A DNA stretch of 64,000 bases from Eretmocerus hayati (lineage: Eukaryota > Arthropoda > Insecta > Hymenoptera > Aphelinidae). The notes under the pieces were generated by a model. That model had not been told where the DNA came from, made no database searches, and was given only the letters and a program-made list of their open reading frames with translations. This document shows positions 47,505 through 60,739 of the stretch, one piece after another; position 1 is the stretch's first letter; the number at the start of each line of letters is the position of its first letter. Made by a program: the position numbers and the translations under genes. The stretch spans positions 148,602,522-148,666,521 of the forward strand of contig CM056741.1 of assembly GCA_029851415.1 (NCBI GenBank), given 5' to 3'.

Positions 47505-48440
47505 AAATGCTAGACAAATGATAGACAAATGGTAGCAAATAATCGAAAAATGATCGACCAATTATCGCCCAATGATCAAAAAGAGAGCGAAGAATGATCG
47601 GAAATGGTCGAAAAATGTACTAAAAACTATCGACCAATGTTCGAAAATGGTGGAAAAACGATTGAAATAATGATCGAATTTATGAACTAGAAATGATCGA
47701 GAATGATCGAAGTATGATTGGCGACTGATAAACTAGACATGAAGGAGAGATGCTCGGAGAGATGCGACAAATGATCGACAGTTATCGAAGAATCATCGAC
47801 GGATTATCGAAAAGTGATCGATAAATGCTCGACGAATTATCGATAATGACCAAAAGTGATCGAAAAATGATCGATCAATGGTCGTAAACTGATGGACCCA
47901 TCATCGACCAATAATCGAAAAATGATTGACAAATAATCGAAACACGAGAGTGAAACTGGTCGAAGGATGATCGACGTTTGATTGAAAAATAATCGGAAAA
48001 TGAACAAAATAATCAACTTATGATCGGGTATGATCGAGAATTATAGGAGAATGATGTTTAAATAGTTGAAGAATGGTCGAGAAATGATGGTGAGGAAATC
48101 GAATGATCAGAAAATGATTGCAGATGATCGAAATCATATTCAAAGAAGATTTTACAAATTATCGGAAATGATCGGAGCATGTTCGACGAATGATCGAAGA
48201 ATGATCGGCGAAATCGAAAAATGATGAGAGAGGGGTCGAAAATGATCGAAACATGAGCGGAATATGATCGGGAAATGATCTCACAATGATCAAAACACGT
48301 GCAAAGATGATCCAAGATTGATCGATAAATAATCGACCGATGATCGAAAATGAACGCAAGAGATTGAAAATGTTTGAAGTGTAATCGAAGGATGATCGAC
48401 GAACGATATAAATATTGGATCATTCTCGATGATTAGGCGA
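47505..48440. repeat. Minisatellite, AATGATCGAAA-type unit of 10-12 bp
   Basis: About 935 bp of variants of AATGATCGAAA, with GATCGA the most constant core and unit length drifting between about 9 and 18 bp. The minus-strand frame 48058-48423 (121 codons, repeated SIIF/FDHS peptides) is generated by the repeat. Confidence 0.9.
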
Positions 48441-51400
48441 CCATTTTTCCATCATTATTCCATCACCATTCCAAGGTATAGAAATGTCTCGTGCACAGTT
48501 TGCGTTGGAATTTTTGTCTTATCTGTCGTTTTCTCCCCGAGAACGGTCCGATAAAAAAAACTCAGCTCAATCGAGACCCCATGCATGACCCCAAAAGTAC
48601 AGTTCAGAGTGATTGGCAAAACCAATGGATGGCCGTATCAAAGGGAAGTGTTGCACCAATCCCTCACCACAAACTCTTCAACGACATGCGAACAACTTCA
48701 TGCGGCAGTCTTGCTGTTTATTTACACAGTGTCGATAAGGACATCGAGCCTATAAGTAAAAGTGAGACGACCAGACGCGATTGGCCTCAACAAGAGGCAC
48801 ACGTCCGGCGTTGAGTAGCATCGAAAGCAACGAGCCTGTAAACCAAAGACATCATTTGTCTCGTTTCGGTTAAAGTGCGACAAAAAGCTGGTGCTTTCTG
48901 CGAAATTTAAGCGCTGTTATTTTGCAAAACGGCGCCTTGGCACGCGCTAATCTAAAAATAACGAAGGTGACTTCGTGGTACCACGGCTCTTTGCAGACTT
49001 TCGACGCAAAAAAGTGAGGTAAATCACGCATCTCGGAAGAGAAAGAGATGCAAATGCTCACCACGCGCTCTTCTTCCCGCAAGTTTGTCGCCAAGTCATC
49101 GAGTTCATCCAATACAGCTCATCGAGAAGAAAGGACACATAAACATATATAAGGCGAAGAGGATTTGGGTCCAAGATAACTGTGCAATTCGGGCAATTAA
49201 CGTTCATAATGTCTCCATCGACAGAGTCACGTGCTGACAAGGAGGCCTGCCTTTGCGTAAAATGTGAATCCCAATGTCAATAATTCAGAGGGCTGAAATG
49301 GACCAAGTTCGTCCGGCCCAGTCGTCGAGCGAGTATTACAGGGACAGACTTGGGCGAGAGAGAAAAAAAATGAGAGGGAAGGTCGAACTCGAGTTAGTCC
49401 CTTTTTTTAACCAAATATATACCAGCACATAAAGAGACGAGATGAGTATGGGGAATAAAAAACGATCTTTCGAGTGAGAGGCTTTGACCATCCTCTCTTA
49501 TCCTTATAGCTGATGCACCGGGACTGGAATAACTTTATTGAATTCAACGCTCGTACGCACATACATATACCAAACTTTGTAATAACTCATGCAACCACGA
49601 GTGAGTATCTTCCTCTGTGTTATCGCAGGCGCAATCTCAGCACCCAGTACAGCCCACGTATGAAGGAATATATACATAAACGCGCAAGCACGCGCCCCTT
49701 CATAAATTAGCATCTCCAACGCCACGATCATCGAAAGATTCTATACACCAAGACCTATACACCGACAACGCGACGCTTTGCAGTACTTTAGAAACGCTTT
49801 TGGTACCATCACAATATTGCAGCCGAAAAGCGGGCGGAATCACTTTACGATGACTGGCCTCGGGCTCTTTTCTCTTGCAAATTGTATACTATTATCAGTG
49901 CAAGAGCAAGAGGATCGGAAAGGATGAGAGATATCGATATGGACAAACATCAGAGGGACGATCGGGCGCACTTTTGGCGACGATGGAATAATTTTGCGAT
50001 GAAAGAAGTACGCGCGGACAGGTTTGAATGATTCGAGGGGTTGAACTCCGCGGATGTTGCAAATGCGGATAACGGGATGTGTATGACTGAGCGATGAGTG
50101 TTTCCTTGGACATGTGCACCTATGTACATTTCAGCAGACTTTACTGGGGTGCTTCGTGCGCAGGCAACCCCACATAAATGTTTTCATATTCTCGAAGAGG
50201 GTCAGTTTGGAGTTGCATCTTCCTTGTGCCTGATCAACTGCTTTCCACAAATATACTTACTTGTGAAGTTCAAGATATATATGAGTGGTTCGACCAAAAA
50301 CGTCGCAAGGAATGATTTGAGTAATTTAAATTTTCTTATCCTCAGGCGAGTTTCTTCGAAAAACTTTGAGTAGAATCAGTATGTGAGTTAAGCACGATAC
50401 TTTCTTGTTAGATTTTTACTAGGCGGTCGCTGGTCTGCTGTAGGTTTGCCTTATCCTTGGATGGCCTTACAGTACTTTCGACACCATCAATTTGGAAGAT
50501 GATGGTCTCTGAATACAGGTGATTTGCATTCATTACTGTATATTGGTTGAGATTCCTCGTACCCCCCCCCCCCCAATTACACCGTAAACAACTCCTTTCA
50601 TTCATGTTTATGACAAGTTATACCATTCTCATATAGCTGGAATTTATTCTCCCTAGCCTCTCTTATGTGTTTTTCACCTCCTCCCTCTAACAGAAAAATC
50701 TCACACCATAAGATGGGTAGAGTGTGAACCATTCTAAAGAGTCGTAGATGCGTCAACTTATCCGAATAAGGGCTATTTTGTGGGATATTGATTCTGATGC
50801 TCAGGATGATTTGAGGGAGCGTTGGCAAGTTATAAAAGTGGTTTTTTTGCATGTTTTGGTAAAAGAAAACGTATTTCAGAGTTCCAGGAGAACCTCGAGG
50901 AGGACGGGTGATTCGAAGGTCTGGCAGCCCCCTTGTGAACTTTGCGTTAACTGACCCGTCAATATGGGACCTCGTCATTTCTCCTGGGGAGCTGTCACAA
51001 CTAACATTCGACTATTTACTGATTCCACTAGCTCGTTCTAGTCGATAACAGGTATTGGCGAAGCGCTCTATTTTGCCGCGGCTGTTCGTGAGATTGTGAC
51101 AAGTCACAATATTTGACTATTTCACGTGGAAATATTATCAACTTTCACAAGACTAGACAACTAGGACTTTTTAAAAAATGCGACAAAATCTAGTGACATG
51201 TCCTGCCCCAACCTAAGAACAAAGAGATTATGTCTCGAAAATTCTTCAATGCATATTTCACATCTTCCAAGAGAGTGAGTCGCTAACGGATGAAATTAAT
51301 GAGAACGATGAAAATCAACGCAGGATCGGAAAATGTGGGTATCGTGAAGACACTTTAGGAAAAAATCATTTCTTTCTATATCTGATATGGTTTGGCCGGC

Positions 51401-53270
51401 AACGTTTGGAATAATAGATAGCTCATCTTCAGGAACTTGAAACGAGCTTTTGAATGATGTAGTGGTTTGAATGTCGTCTCTTATAAATATTTAGAAGATC
51501 TTTTCATCAAGGTGCAAGAGTACGGGACTATCGAAAACAAAATTTCTTCTAGAAATTGTTGTTGGTGAGCTAGGGGCCGTGATAAGTGTCTGAATGATTC
51601 TTCTCATATCCTGTATGGAAAGAGGGCATGAAATTTCACGTGTCCTCAATATTATATTTTGTCACTGTCTCAAAAATTTGATTCTTTCCACTCTATATAG
51701 AGGCTCACATCTCTCTCAGATGCAGATTCGCTGACCCTTCACTCTTGCTCTTGCCCTTTCACAAAGGCGGCATCGATTTCTGAGAAATTTTTAAGTTCCT
51801 TAGTGAGAACGTAATCAACGATGATACAAAATTCCGAGAGATGCCATTATATCGTGTCAGAGTCCACAATTTCGTAACATTCGAAAGTGGTATACAGCTT
51901 AATCGTCGAATTTTCTCTTTCTCTTTTCTTTGCCTGGCAAGAATATAATACTATTCATACCAGTGGCGTAGAACAATGCAAAGACTGGTTAACCAATTGC
52001 ATCATGATTCACCGATAAAATCTCAAAGGAGTGCGATTTAAAGGTTGCGGGTCATCGGTTGGGCATTGAGTACGATGACAGTATTACGAAACAGTTCAAT
52101 TTCTACAATGGTTCCCGAGCTCCATGCGATTTGACCCGAGATCGGTATTGATGAGAATCGGAGCATTCGAAATAGATGTCTATATCCTTGTCTCCGAATC
52201 AGATTAAATTACGTAACTTGTCCGAGAACAATGAGCTACGACTGATCAAAGACAAATGGATGCGACAGCGATAAATGCTCTACGATCAGATTATCAACTT
52301 GACTTTCTCAAGCAGGTTTGAGAAGCATACTAAGATGAGCCACCATCTCTTCAAAAGTATGATTCAAATATTGTTGTCTCACTGTGGGATGATTTCTCCC
52401 GGTCAAACGAAATTCAGTCTCTTCGTCACAATCATACAACTTGAACTAAAGAGTCCTGGTGAAAATTTAATGTCGTCCAGTGGAAAAACTTAGATGTGAT
52501 GCACACTGTACTTTAGAGATGAGAATATTTGTATCCTCATATTTGATATATCATAGGAATAGATCTCATAATCACATTGGGATCGGTGAATTGGTTGAGT
52601 TTTTCCTCGAGTTTTTCATAGTGAAAAATTTTAATTTCATCCTGAGATTAAGATATCTTAGGGCTAATTAGAGTAGTCTGACCTGGAGACTTACAGACCA
52701 ATCTTTGCTGAAATTCAGGTCGATATTTGCGAATCTCGAAATTACTAAGATTCATGCCTCTAGCACAGATTAATTATTATTGTTGTGGCTTTCCATAACA
52801 TTCATCATATTGAATAGGTTGTCGACTTCCTCTACGGAGTCACGGTAGCTTTTCCGGATTGATTGTTCTATCATCCGACTGAAGCGAGGACTAAGAGTGA
52901 TGCCGGCGTTATCAATAGATTATGATGATAATTAACGAAAGAATTATTGGGAAATAAAAAAACTGCTTGGGTTGTAGATAATACCAGCCCACAATCTGGA
53001 AGGTCTATTTCCCTCAACGGAGAAACTCATAGATTGATGTCTAATTGGGCGCTGAGTTCGAGTAAGTGATTAGTTGCGCTCTGACAGCCCAAAGTTGCGA
53101 GTTATTTCATGATTAGTTTTTTCTTCGGAGCTTACTAGATTTCTAACCTCGGGATTAGGAAGAGGACACGATTTCACATGCAATTCTCAAGTTGTTGGGG
53201 AATTCAATTGAATTATACGCGTGAGGCATGCGGCAGTTACCAGTCATCGCCATAACATGAGTCGTACAGT
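48440..53270. other. Unassigned, includes a C13 run
   Basis: No gene recognised. Frames such as 48491-48814 plus (107 codons) and 50598-50978 minus (126 codons) lack known motifs. A run of 13 C lies at 50562-50574. Confidence 0.25.
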
Positions 53271-53274
53271 AACA

Positions 53275-54460
53275 CTATAGTGATCGAGTTTTCGAGTCGA
53301 CACGCGTGATCCAGTACTCGAGGTGACACACGTGATCCAGTGTTCGAGGTGACACTCGTAATCTAGTACCTGGCGTAACACTCGTGATTCAGTTTCCGAG
53401 TTGGCACCCGTGATCCAGTACTCGAGATGAATACTCGAGGTGATACTTGTGATCCAGTACTCGAGGCGAGCTCGTGATCCAGTACTCGAGCTATCACTCG
53501 TGAGCCAGTACTAGAAATCAGTTCTCAAGTCGTCATTCGTAGTCCAGTACTCAAGGTGACACACCTGATCTAGTATTCGAGGTGACACTCGTAATCTAGT
53601 ACCTGGCGTAACACTCGTGATTCAGTTTCCGAGTTGGCACCCGTGATCCAGTACTCGAGATGAATACTCGAGGTGATACTTGTGATCCAGTACTCGAGGC
53701 GAGCTCGTGATCCAGTACTCGAGCTATCACTCGTGAGCCAGTACTAGAAATCAGTTCTCAAGTCGTCATTCGTAATCCAGTACTCAAGGTGACACACCTG
53801 ATCTAGTATTCGAGGTGACACTCGTAATCTAGAACCTGACCTAACACTCGTGATCCAGTTTCCGAGTTGACACCCTTGATCTAGTCCTCAAGATAAGTAC
53901 TCGAGGTGATACTTGTAATCCAGTACTCGAGCTGACACTTGTGACCCAGTATTAGAAGTCGGTTCTCAAGTTGACACTCGTAATCCAGTACTCAAGGTGA
54001 CATCCGTGATTCAGCACTAGAAGTGAGTTCTCGAGGTGACATTCGTAATCCATTACTCAAGGCAACTCACGTGATTCAGTACGTACTAGGAGTGAGTTCT
54101 CGATGGGACACTCGTTATCCAGTACTCAAAGCAACTCACGTGATTCAGTACTCGAGGTGACACCCGTGATTCAGTACTTCGAGTGTCATACGTGATTCAG
54201 TGCTCACTTGAGGTGACAATCGTAATCAATACTCAAGGTGACATCCGAGATCCAGTACTAGAGGTGAGCACTCGAGATTCAGAATCGTATCACGAAAGTC
54301 AGCTTTGTCAATTCGAATACTGGATTGCCATGTCACCTCGAGTGATGGATCATGAGTGTCATCTCAACTATTTGATCACAAATGTCACCTTGAGTGCTCG
54401 ATTACGCCAGCATCACTCCACGACTCACACTGTGGTGACGTCTGGAAATTGTCTTCTGCC
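53275..54460. repeat. 26-bp satellite with 233-bp higher-order unit
   Basis: The basic unit resembles GTGATCCAGTACTCGAGGTGACACTC. A group of nine such units (233 bp) starting GTAATCTAGTACCTGG at 53358 recurs at 53591 almost unchanged and at 53824 in diverged form. From about 54290 units appear in the opposite orientation (GTCACCTCGAGTGATGGATCA), so the array ends in an inversion. XhoI-like CTCGAG palindromes mark most units. Confidence 0.92.
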
Positions 54461-54469
54461 TTATGGGGA

Positions 54470-57400
54470 TTGATCAATCAAATCTCTCCGTAACGTATAT
54501 TTGAACGTGAAACCTTTTCCTGATTTCGACGTCGAAAATTCGGTTAGCCCCAAAGGAACAATTGTTCATGGAATGCCTCGAAATTTTGAGAATGTCTGAG
54601 TGGAACCGATGGTATTTTCAGACCCAGGGCGAAATTTCACATCAGTCTATGGAATTTTATGTTAATTATGGGGTCGTGTAAATATGGAGCTCAATTTCTC
54701 AAACATATTCGGCATTTTGTGAATTTTGGAGGATATCAGCCCAGAATAGAGTGATTAAAAGCTTACTTCCTATCAATAGTACTTACATTGTATCAATGGA
54801 ATGTGACAACTCTTCCAAGTCGTGAATGAGAAATTGAACTATCAACTACTTGAACCTCGTGAAATACAAGACGCTAACTCAGAGTGTCTCTTGAATTCAA
54901 GAGGCTAAATCAAGGTTCAAAGTACTCCATATATGTTTTTCCATCGATTCAGAGAGGAATTTTGCATTTCGAACTATATTGGAACACAAATAAGGCGCTG
55001 ACACTTAATAATACATACATACCGGATGTCTTTCTAGTCAATGTTCGATTTTTTGTATTTTCTTCTGACTCAATATAAGATCTGCGGCTCTTCAAGACGC
55101 TAGAAGGAAAAGCTCTGACAAAAAATTTGATGCAATTTCGTATGCTCAGAATAACAATTAATATGTGTCCTTTCAACACGTGTAATCGAAATTCATCCAG
55201 TCACTCTGAGCAACGTATGAACTGATTTGCGTACTCAAAATCACAAATATGCAAGCACCTTCCGGGTCTACGTATCCAAGGGCGATGAAGGATGTGAATG
55301 CATGCATCAACACGTTCCAAGCCAAAACGACTGGGGAAGACTCCCCCGCATCTTGCATGTTTTTTCTGCAGGCGCAAAACGAGCTGTACGCCGGAAGGTG
55401 AGCAAGACGCCATGCACGACTTCGGATCGACCTGTACTGTATTATAACCCGTAGCCAGTATGTAAATCAGACGGTCAAGCGTCATTTGTTTTTTGTTCTT
55501 CTGCATGCTCGTATAGCTCGATTCCTTTGCCTTCTTCTGTTACACTCGATGACCGTCTTATTGCCACTCTGGTATCGTGCAAAGTGGATGCTGTAATTAT
55601 TACGGTGCTACTCTTCAAGTGTGATGACTATCGTCATGATCTTTTTACTTTGTCAGACAGTTCACCTACGTAAAAGTCAACGAAAAAAATCTAGTATAAA
55701 CGGACGATTTTGTGGAGATTTTTTTTTTTCTTTCTGTTATCAAAGCACCTGGTCAAATATATGCCAGTCATCCTTACCTCGAGTAATGCCAAAAGAAAAT
55801 AGACTCATACCAAACGTGTAGGCGTTAAGAGCCCCACGATAAACTACTATCAAAAGAGTCTCCTACTCTATACCCAGTATATATATTTGTATAATGGAAT
55901 AACAGCTTCGCACTACGAGCTGCAAGTGAATAAAGGCGCCCGCAAGGAATGCCGTTCCGCATACTTGCGGGATCACTCTCACCGTCGACGTATTATAATA
56001 CGCTTTGCCTCGACTGTCTTTTACTTCCCTATATATAACATATATAAAGGATCATGAGAGGCGCCACTTTGGCAAGTTTCGAATGAGTTATCCCGGTGGT
56101 ATTTTCTTCAAGAGTTTTATAAAGACAGGGGGACAGAAAGAAGAAGATTCACATTATTGCCGCCGGATATCGATTGAATGACACTCGTGTTTGGATATGA
56201 GGTGGTCCTCTCGCTTTTTTTTTTATTCGCATATCAAATCTTCAACTTGCCAAAAACGTTGGCACATGATATCTCGAAGGTGGCGTCGTCGAGTCGTTGA
56301 GATTGAATAAATATATTTTTGGGGCTTTTGCCATCGCAAATATTCTACGGATATATGAACGTTAGCCTCTCACCGTTGGTGAAATAAAAATGATAGCGTT
56401 GCAAGTAATCAATGCGACGTATGTCCTTTTTCTTCGTTGAATAAATATACTTGTGCAGCATCTTGCCGTCGTCGTTGTCGAGTTGCGATGAGGTGAGCCA
56501 TTTGTCCGCTCGCGCGTGGGCTGTAATTAGTCTCGATTATTGATTATATTTGCATATTCTCGAATAATTGAACTTATATACATCTGTCTCTCGATATATA
56601 TATATATATATATATATATTTTTACTTTCAGTACCTGCTTCAGCCCTCCGCCTCACTCATTTTTTGCTTACCGACTGTACAAGAACATAATCAAGCCCGT
56701 TTTGCGGGTACACAATTCGAAATGATTTTTCATTCTGACCACTATTCTTAAGAACCTGAATTCATGATTTCTTTCTCAAGAGTAAGTTGTTGTTCTGAGG
56801 CATACATTTTTTGTTGGCGGACAAGACTATCGAAGATGCAAATATAAAAGGCGAGCGAGAGCCTATATTGAAACAAACTTTCTACCGGGATTCCGATCTT
56901 AATTTATGTCATTACAATCGAGATTGTGAGCTGATATGCTTCCTGTATGTATATGTACGTATTCATCAGGATAAGTTGAAATCTTTCGTCAGATCAAACG
57001 AGCTAAATCTCTGTCATCGCGATAAGCTTCATTATTACAACATTACAATCACAAATATCCCCTTTCTACTCGAGTAGAATTGGGTGGAACTTCATGGATG
57101 AATTCATGGCATAACTGTAAGAATTAATTTTCAATCGTAGCATGAATCTTCCCATGTAGTATCAGTTAATTCGATTCACTGATAAATTAAATGTGGCCCA
57201 GAGTCGTAACTTTCGACGGATGAATTATAGATATGAGGATTAATGATCACGGAAAGATGGAGGATAAAGTGCGACCTTTTTCTAAGTGAATGAAAAGGAG
57301 AGCTACCACACAAATAAGGAACTTGATCGAGATTTTGAGTGCTCAGATGGATAAAAATGGTGAATAAATGAAAGTTCTACAACAGTAAAGTTTCAGCCAC

Positions 57401-58020
57401 ATTAATGATGATTTTCGACTAGTCACTTTGAACTTTTTTTGTAAAATAATATTTTTGACACACAGTGCGAGAATGTATCTCTCCCGCACTGATTTTCCAC
57501 TTTCTCCCATAGTTTGTGGAAATTATAATATTAAGAGACAAGTCGGTTCATTTTCCCCCACGGAATCCCTATATCAGGCTTGCCAACATAAAATTGAAAT
57601 CAGTGTTGCCAACTTGAGTGTACGAAAAGTCCCTAGCTCGGCTCAAATGTCCCTAGATTTTCGCGATCTATAGAATATTTTATCGCATGTATTAATACGT
57701 TGGTATTACATATTCGATTTGCTCCTTACACTTGCCGTGAATATGGTTGCTGATCGGTCTCACAGAATCCTTTCGAACACAGCCCAAGCTTCCGTATCCG
57801 TTAGCGAAGGTCGGGAGCAATCGATTTTAAAAATTCTGTTTAATTTTCGTATATTATGACATTCAGGAAGCGATTTTAAGGCATTTTTTCATGTTTTTTT
57901 TAAGAGTTCGAGACATCGTCATTGTCAGCATCGGAGGTAGCCAGGTTACTTTCCAAGGTTAACGCGGCCGCCTTACTTTCAGATGTGACATTATTCGGAT
58001 GTTCGAGTTTATTCGATTAT
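54470..58020. other. Unassigned, with an (AT)n microsatellite
   Basis: No gene recognised. The (AT)n run is 56594-56619. The stretch 55200-55460 has overlapping frames on both strands (75 and 101 codons) and is somewhat GC-richer; no motif was identified. A CpG-richer patch lies at about 55900-56000. Confidence 0.25.
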
Positions 58021-58086
58021 TATTATAATTTATATTTATTATTGTTTTGTGTTATTCGAGATGGGACAGACATTCTTTCAAAAAAT

Positions 58087-58195
58087 TGATATCTGTGGTT
58101 TTCGAAGGAAGATTTAGTGATATCGAATAATTGTACCAAATTCGAGTGGTCTCCGAAGAAAGATTTTGTATCGAATAATTGTACTAAATTTTCAA
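58087..58195. repeat. Tandem duplication, about 51-bp unit, two copies
   Basis: The block TTCGAAGGAAGATTT-ATATCGAATAATTGTACCAAA is followed at once by TCCGAAGAAAGATTT-GTATCGAATAATTGTACTAAA. On the minus strand both copies are open and give related peptides (NLVQLFDTKSFFGDHS, NLVQLFDITKSSFENH). Confidence 0.75.
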
Positions 58196-58257
58196 AATCA
58201 TTGCAATTGGAGGAATGTTGATCCATCACCTGTGAATGTTTAGTGTGGCTTGGACAG

Positions 58258-58410
58258 TGTTCAAGTGGAAATGTAACTCTTCATCGCATGAGTTGAAGGA
58301 GACATGATCAGATGAAACTGAAACGTCTTTCTGGTTTACCAGTGTCGGGCCAGAGCGATGCTCAGATCAGACGAAATCCAGCAACTCGCTTCTGAAGAGT
58401 GGCGTTAGTG
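58258..58410 (-). pseudogene. Broken gene-like repeat, copy 1 (3' part only)
   Basis: About 150 bp matching the 3' portion of copies 2 and 3, including CTGGTTTACCAGTGTCGGGCC and GGAGACATGATCAGATGA on the plus strand. On the minus strand it keeps only the last codons of the shared frame (ALQKRVAGFRLI-type end, then stop). The remainder is missing, so it is truncated. Product unknown. Confidence 0.6.
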
Positions 58411-59187
58411 TGATGTATTGAATTTTTGTATAGAATGATCGATGCAGATGATGGATCATCTTGATTCATGGAATTTGCGTGGGATGACTTCGAGGGATAG
58501 GAATTTGATTTTGAAAACTAATTGTTGAATAATTTACTGAAATGGATCATTCCATCTTTCATTGTTTAAAGATTGTAAATTTCCTCTCAATGTTGAGTGT
58601 ATCAGCCTAGATTTTCATTTAATTTGAATTGAATGTGTATTTGAAGTTTGATAATCGTCAGAAATCGAATGTCATGCCTTCTCAAATATACATTACACAA
58701 TCAGTGAAGTGAATTTACGAGGGGTGATGGATTGGTAAATTTTGTTAATGGAAACATAATTTCATCTTATCGCTCATGTTTTTCAAATCTTTGACGTTAA
58801 TTAAAATTGGCTTTCAATGAGTTTGAGATTGTTATAATGATTCTTGTGAATGAATTCTCTATAACTTGATACACGAAGTCGTTCCAAAAGAGCTCAAATG
58901 ATGTCTTGTGACACTTAATTAGTCGTGAATATTCAGAACATTTATTGAGTTTTATGCATAACGAAAGTGGTTCGTGTTTTCGGACTATGATATAGGTTGT
59001 TGAACAATTTTATCTATGTAAAGTATCTGACTCAATGAAGCTACTTTGATATGATTGTCGTTTGTAGAAAATTATTTGAATAGTTATGAAGTCGATTATA
59101 GATATTGATCTATCATCCCCATTGTGTGTTTTTGAACTTACGTCGAGTAGAAACTGGAGTAAAAAGTGGATAGTGTACTCTGTTTTG

Positions 59188-59580
59188 AATGAAATTGTAA
59201 CTCTTCTCCATAAAAATTGAAGGAGACATGATCAGATGAGACTGGAACGTCTTTCTGGTTTACCAGTGTCGGGCCAGAGCGATGCTCAGATCAGAGGAAA
59301 TCCAGCAACTTGCTTTTGAAGAGCGGCGTCAGTGTTTTGTTGTTTTACCCAACATTCTTTCGAGACAAGACCCCACAATTGCGGTAGCTCGGCAACATGA
59401 TTTCGTAGTCTGTCGATCTCAGAGATGAAAGTCTCGATCTCTATATGAGCCATGGCATTGTACGAAGATGTTGCAACTGGCAATGAAGGAATCGCTCTTC
59501 GGAATGTGGAAGGAGTGGTGTGGTTTTGAGGAGTTTTACGAGTATGTATAATGGGGATGAATTGATCATATCATGGAATG
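59188..59580 (-). pseudogene. Broken gene-like repeat, copy 2 (open about 90 codons)
   Basis: The minus strand is open from about 59575 to 59286, ending in a stop after GFPLI. Visible peptides are PIIHTRKTPQNHTTPSTFRR, MAHIEIETFISEIDRLRNHV and ALQKQVAGFPLI. The acidic/Leu-spaced FISEIDRLRNHVAELP stretch could form a short helix. I do not recognise the family. Downstream of the stop, about 100 bp are just as well conserved among the three copies as the frame itself, suggesting a duplicated 3' untranslated part. There is no good start codon, so it is a fragment or internal exon. Confidence 0.5.
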
Positions 59581-59826
59581 ACTTTTAAATTGAATCATGT
59601 GAATAAAGATAGTTATGAAAATATTATCATTTGAACATGGTAAATACGACTTCTTTCTTGAGTGATACAGAAATCGATGGAAAAATTATCTATTCAATTT
59701 TTCATCCGTCTGAAATTGAACTCGAAGAAACCTTTCAAAGATGAAGATAGTTGAAAATATTTAATATGGTTTGTTCCATGCTATCAATTTCTTAATACTA
59801 GAGGAAATGAATGGACACGAGGGGGT

Positions 59827-59848
59827 GGTTGGGGACAAAACCCCAACC
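59827..59848. other. Conserved hairpin 1 (8-bp stem, 6-nt loop)
   Basis: GGTTGGGG and CCCCAACC pair perfectly around a 6-nt loop, preceded by GGACACGAGGG. It is the first of three related hairpins; the others are at 59963 and 60251. Confidence 0.75.
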
Positions 59849-59962
59849 ATGTGATTATTTTATTCAAGAAATGAGATTATAATATTGATTCATCTTGATA
59901 CAAATAATATATATGCTATCTTCGAATGATTTCGTTAGGGGGAGTAAATAGACACGAGGGAT

Positions 59963-59984
59963 GGTTGAGGACATACCCTCAACC
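59963..59984. other. Conserved hairpin 2 (compensatory change)
   Basis: GGTTGAGG and CCTCAACC pair around a 6-nt loop, extended by an outer AT/AT. Relative to hairpin 1, stem pair 6 is A-T instead of G-C, a double compensatory change. It is preceded by AGACACGAGGGAT. Confidence 0.75.
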
Positions 59985-60250
59985 ATATGATTTTTTTTAT
60001 TCATTTCCATGGCATTCAAACACTGACACATCAAGTTTACGGTTACGATGAACATCATTTACAGAGAATGGAATCGGATTGATAATATTGTAGATTTCAT
60101 CTAAATATATCTTCATTATTGGACACATATCAACCCTTCTGGAATCAAATAACAATAAAATTTTTGGAATTGAAGATCTCTTATATATATCGATATAAGG
60201 CACTATTCATTTATTTTGTTGTTAGAGAGAGTGAATAAATACGAATAGAT

Positions 60251-60272
60251 GGTTGGGGACATATTTCCAACC
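60251..60272. other. Conserved hairpin 3 (wobble-preserving changes)
   Basis: GGTTGGGG pairs with TTCCAACC around a 6-nt loop. The two innermost pairs would be G-U in RNA, so the fold survives despite two C-to-T changes. It is preceded by AAATACGAATAGAT, a diverged form of the leader of hairpins 1 and 2. Confidence 0.65.
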
Positions 60273-60739
60273 AGCTGATTTCGTTATCGAAATATTCAGA
60301 TCTAAATATTGACACATTATGTTTTGTTATAAATTGAATAAGAAAACTTTACATACAACGGAAACCATCTAATGATTGAACAGTGGTGGGTTTCATATCA
60401 TTTCGAGATATTTATCGTAAATGTTGGTAATTTGGGGATCCCTTATGTTTTAGTCGATGAATTACTACTGTATCAACATAATCATTGTAAAGGGTCCGGA
60501 AAGAGAAGCTTTCTTGGCCGTTGATTAAGTTCGATTACATCTGATGGAACGAATGGAAAGATTACTACATGAGTAGATGGAACTTTCAAGAACTTCTTCG
60601 ATTACATTGAAATATATTTTTCTATTGGCAATATTTTGCTGTTCAACAAATTGTTGAAAATATCAACATACTAATTCATCATCCCTGTTTCATGATTTCC
60701 AATTCATGTCGAGTATCAATGGGACAGTGTTTTTTTTGA

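Noticed and set aside
48058..48423. 121-codon frame with repeated FDHS/SIIF peptides
   Set aside because: Produced by the AATGATCGAAA minisatellite; unit length drifts and is not a multiple of three overall.
56594..56619. (AT)n run as an origin or promoter signal
   Set aside because: Plain microsatellite with no associated motif.
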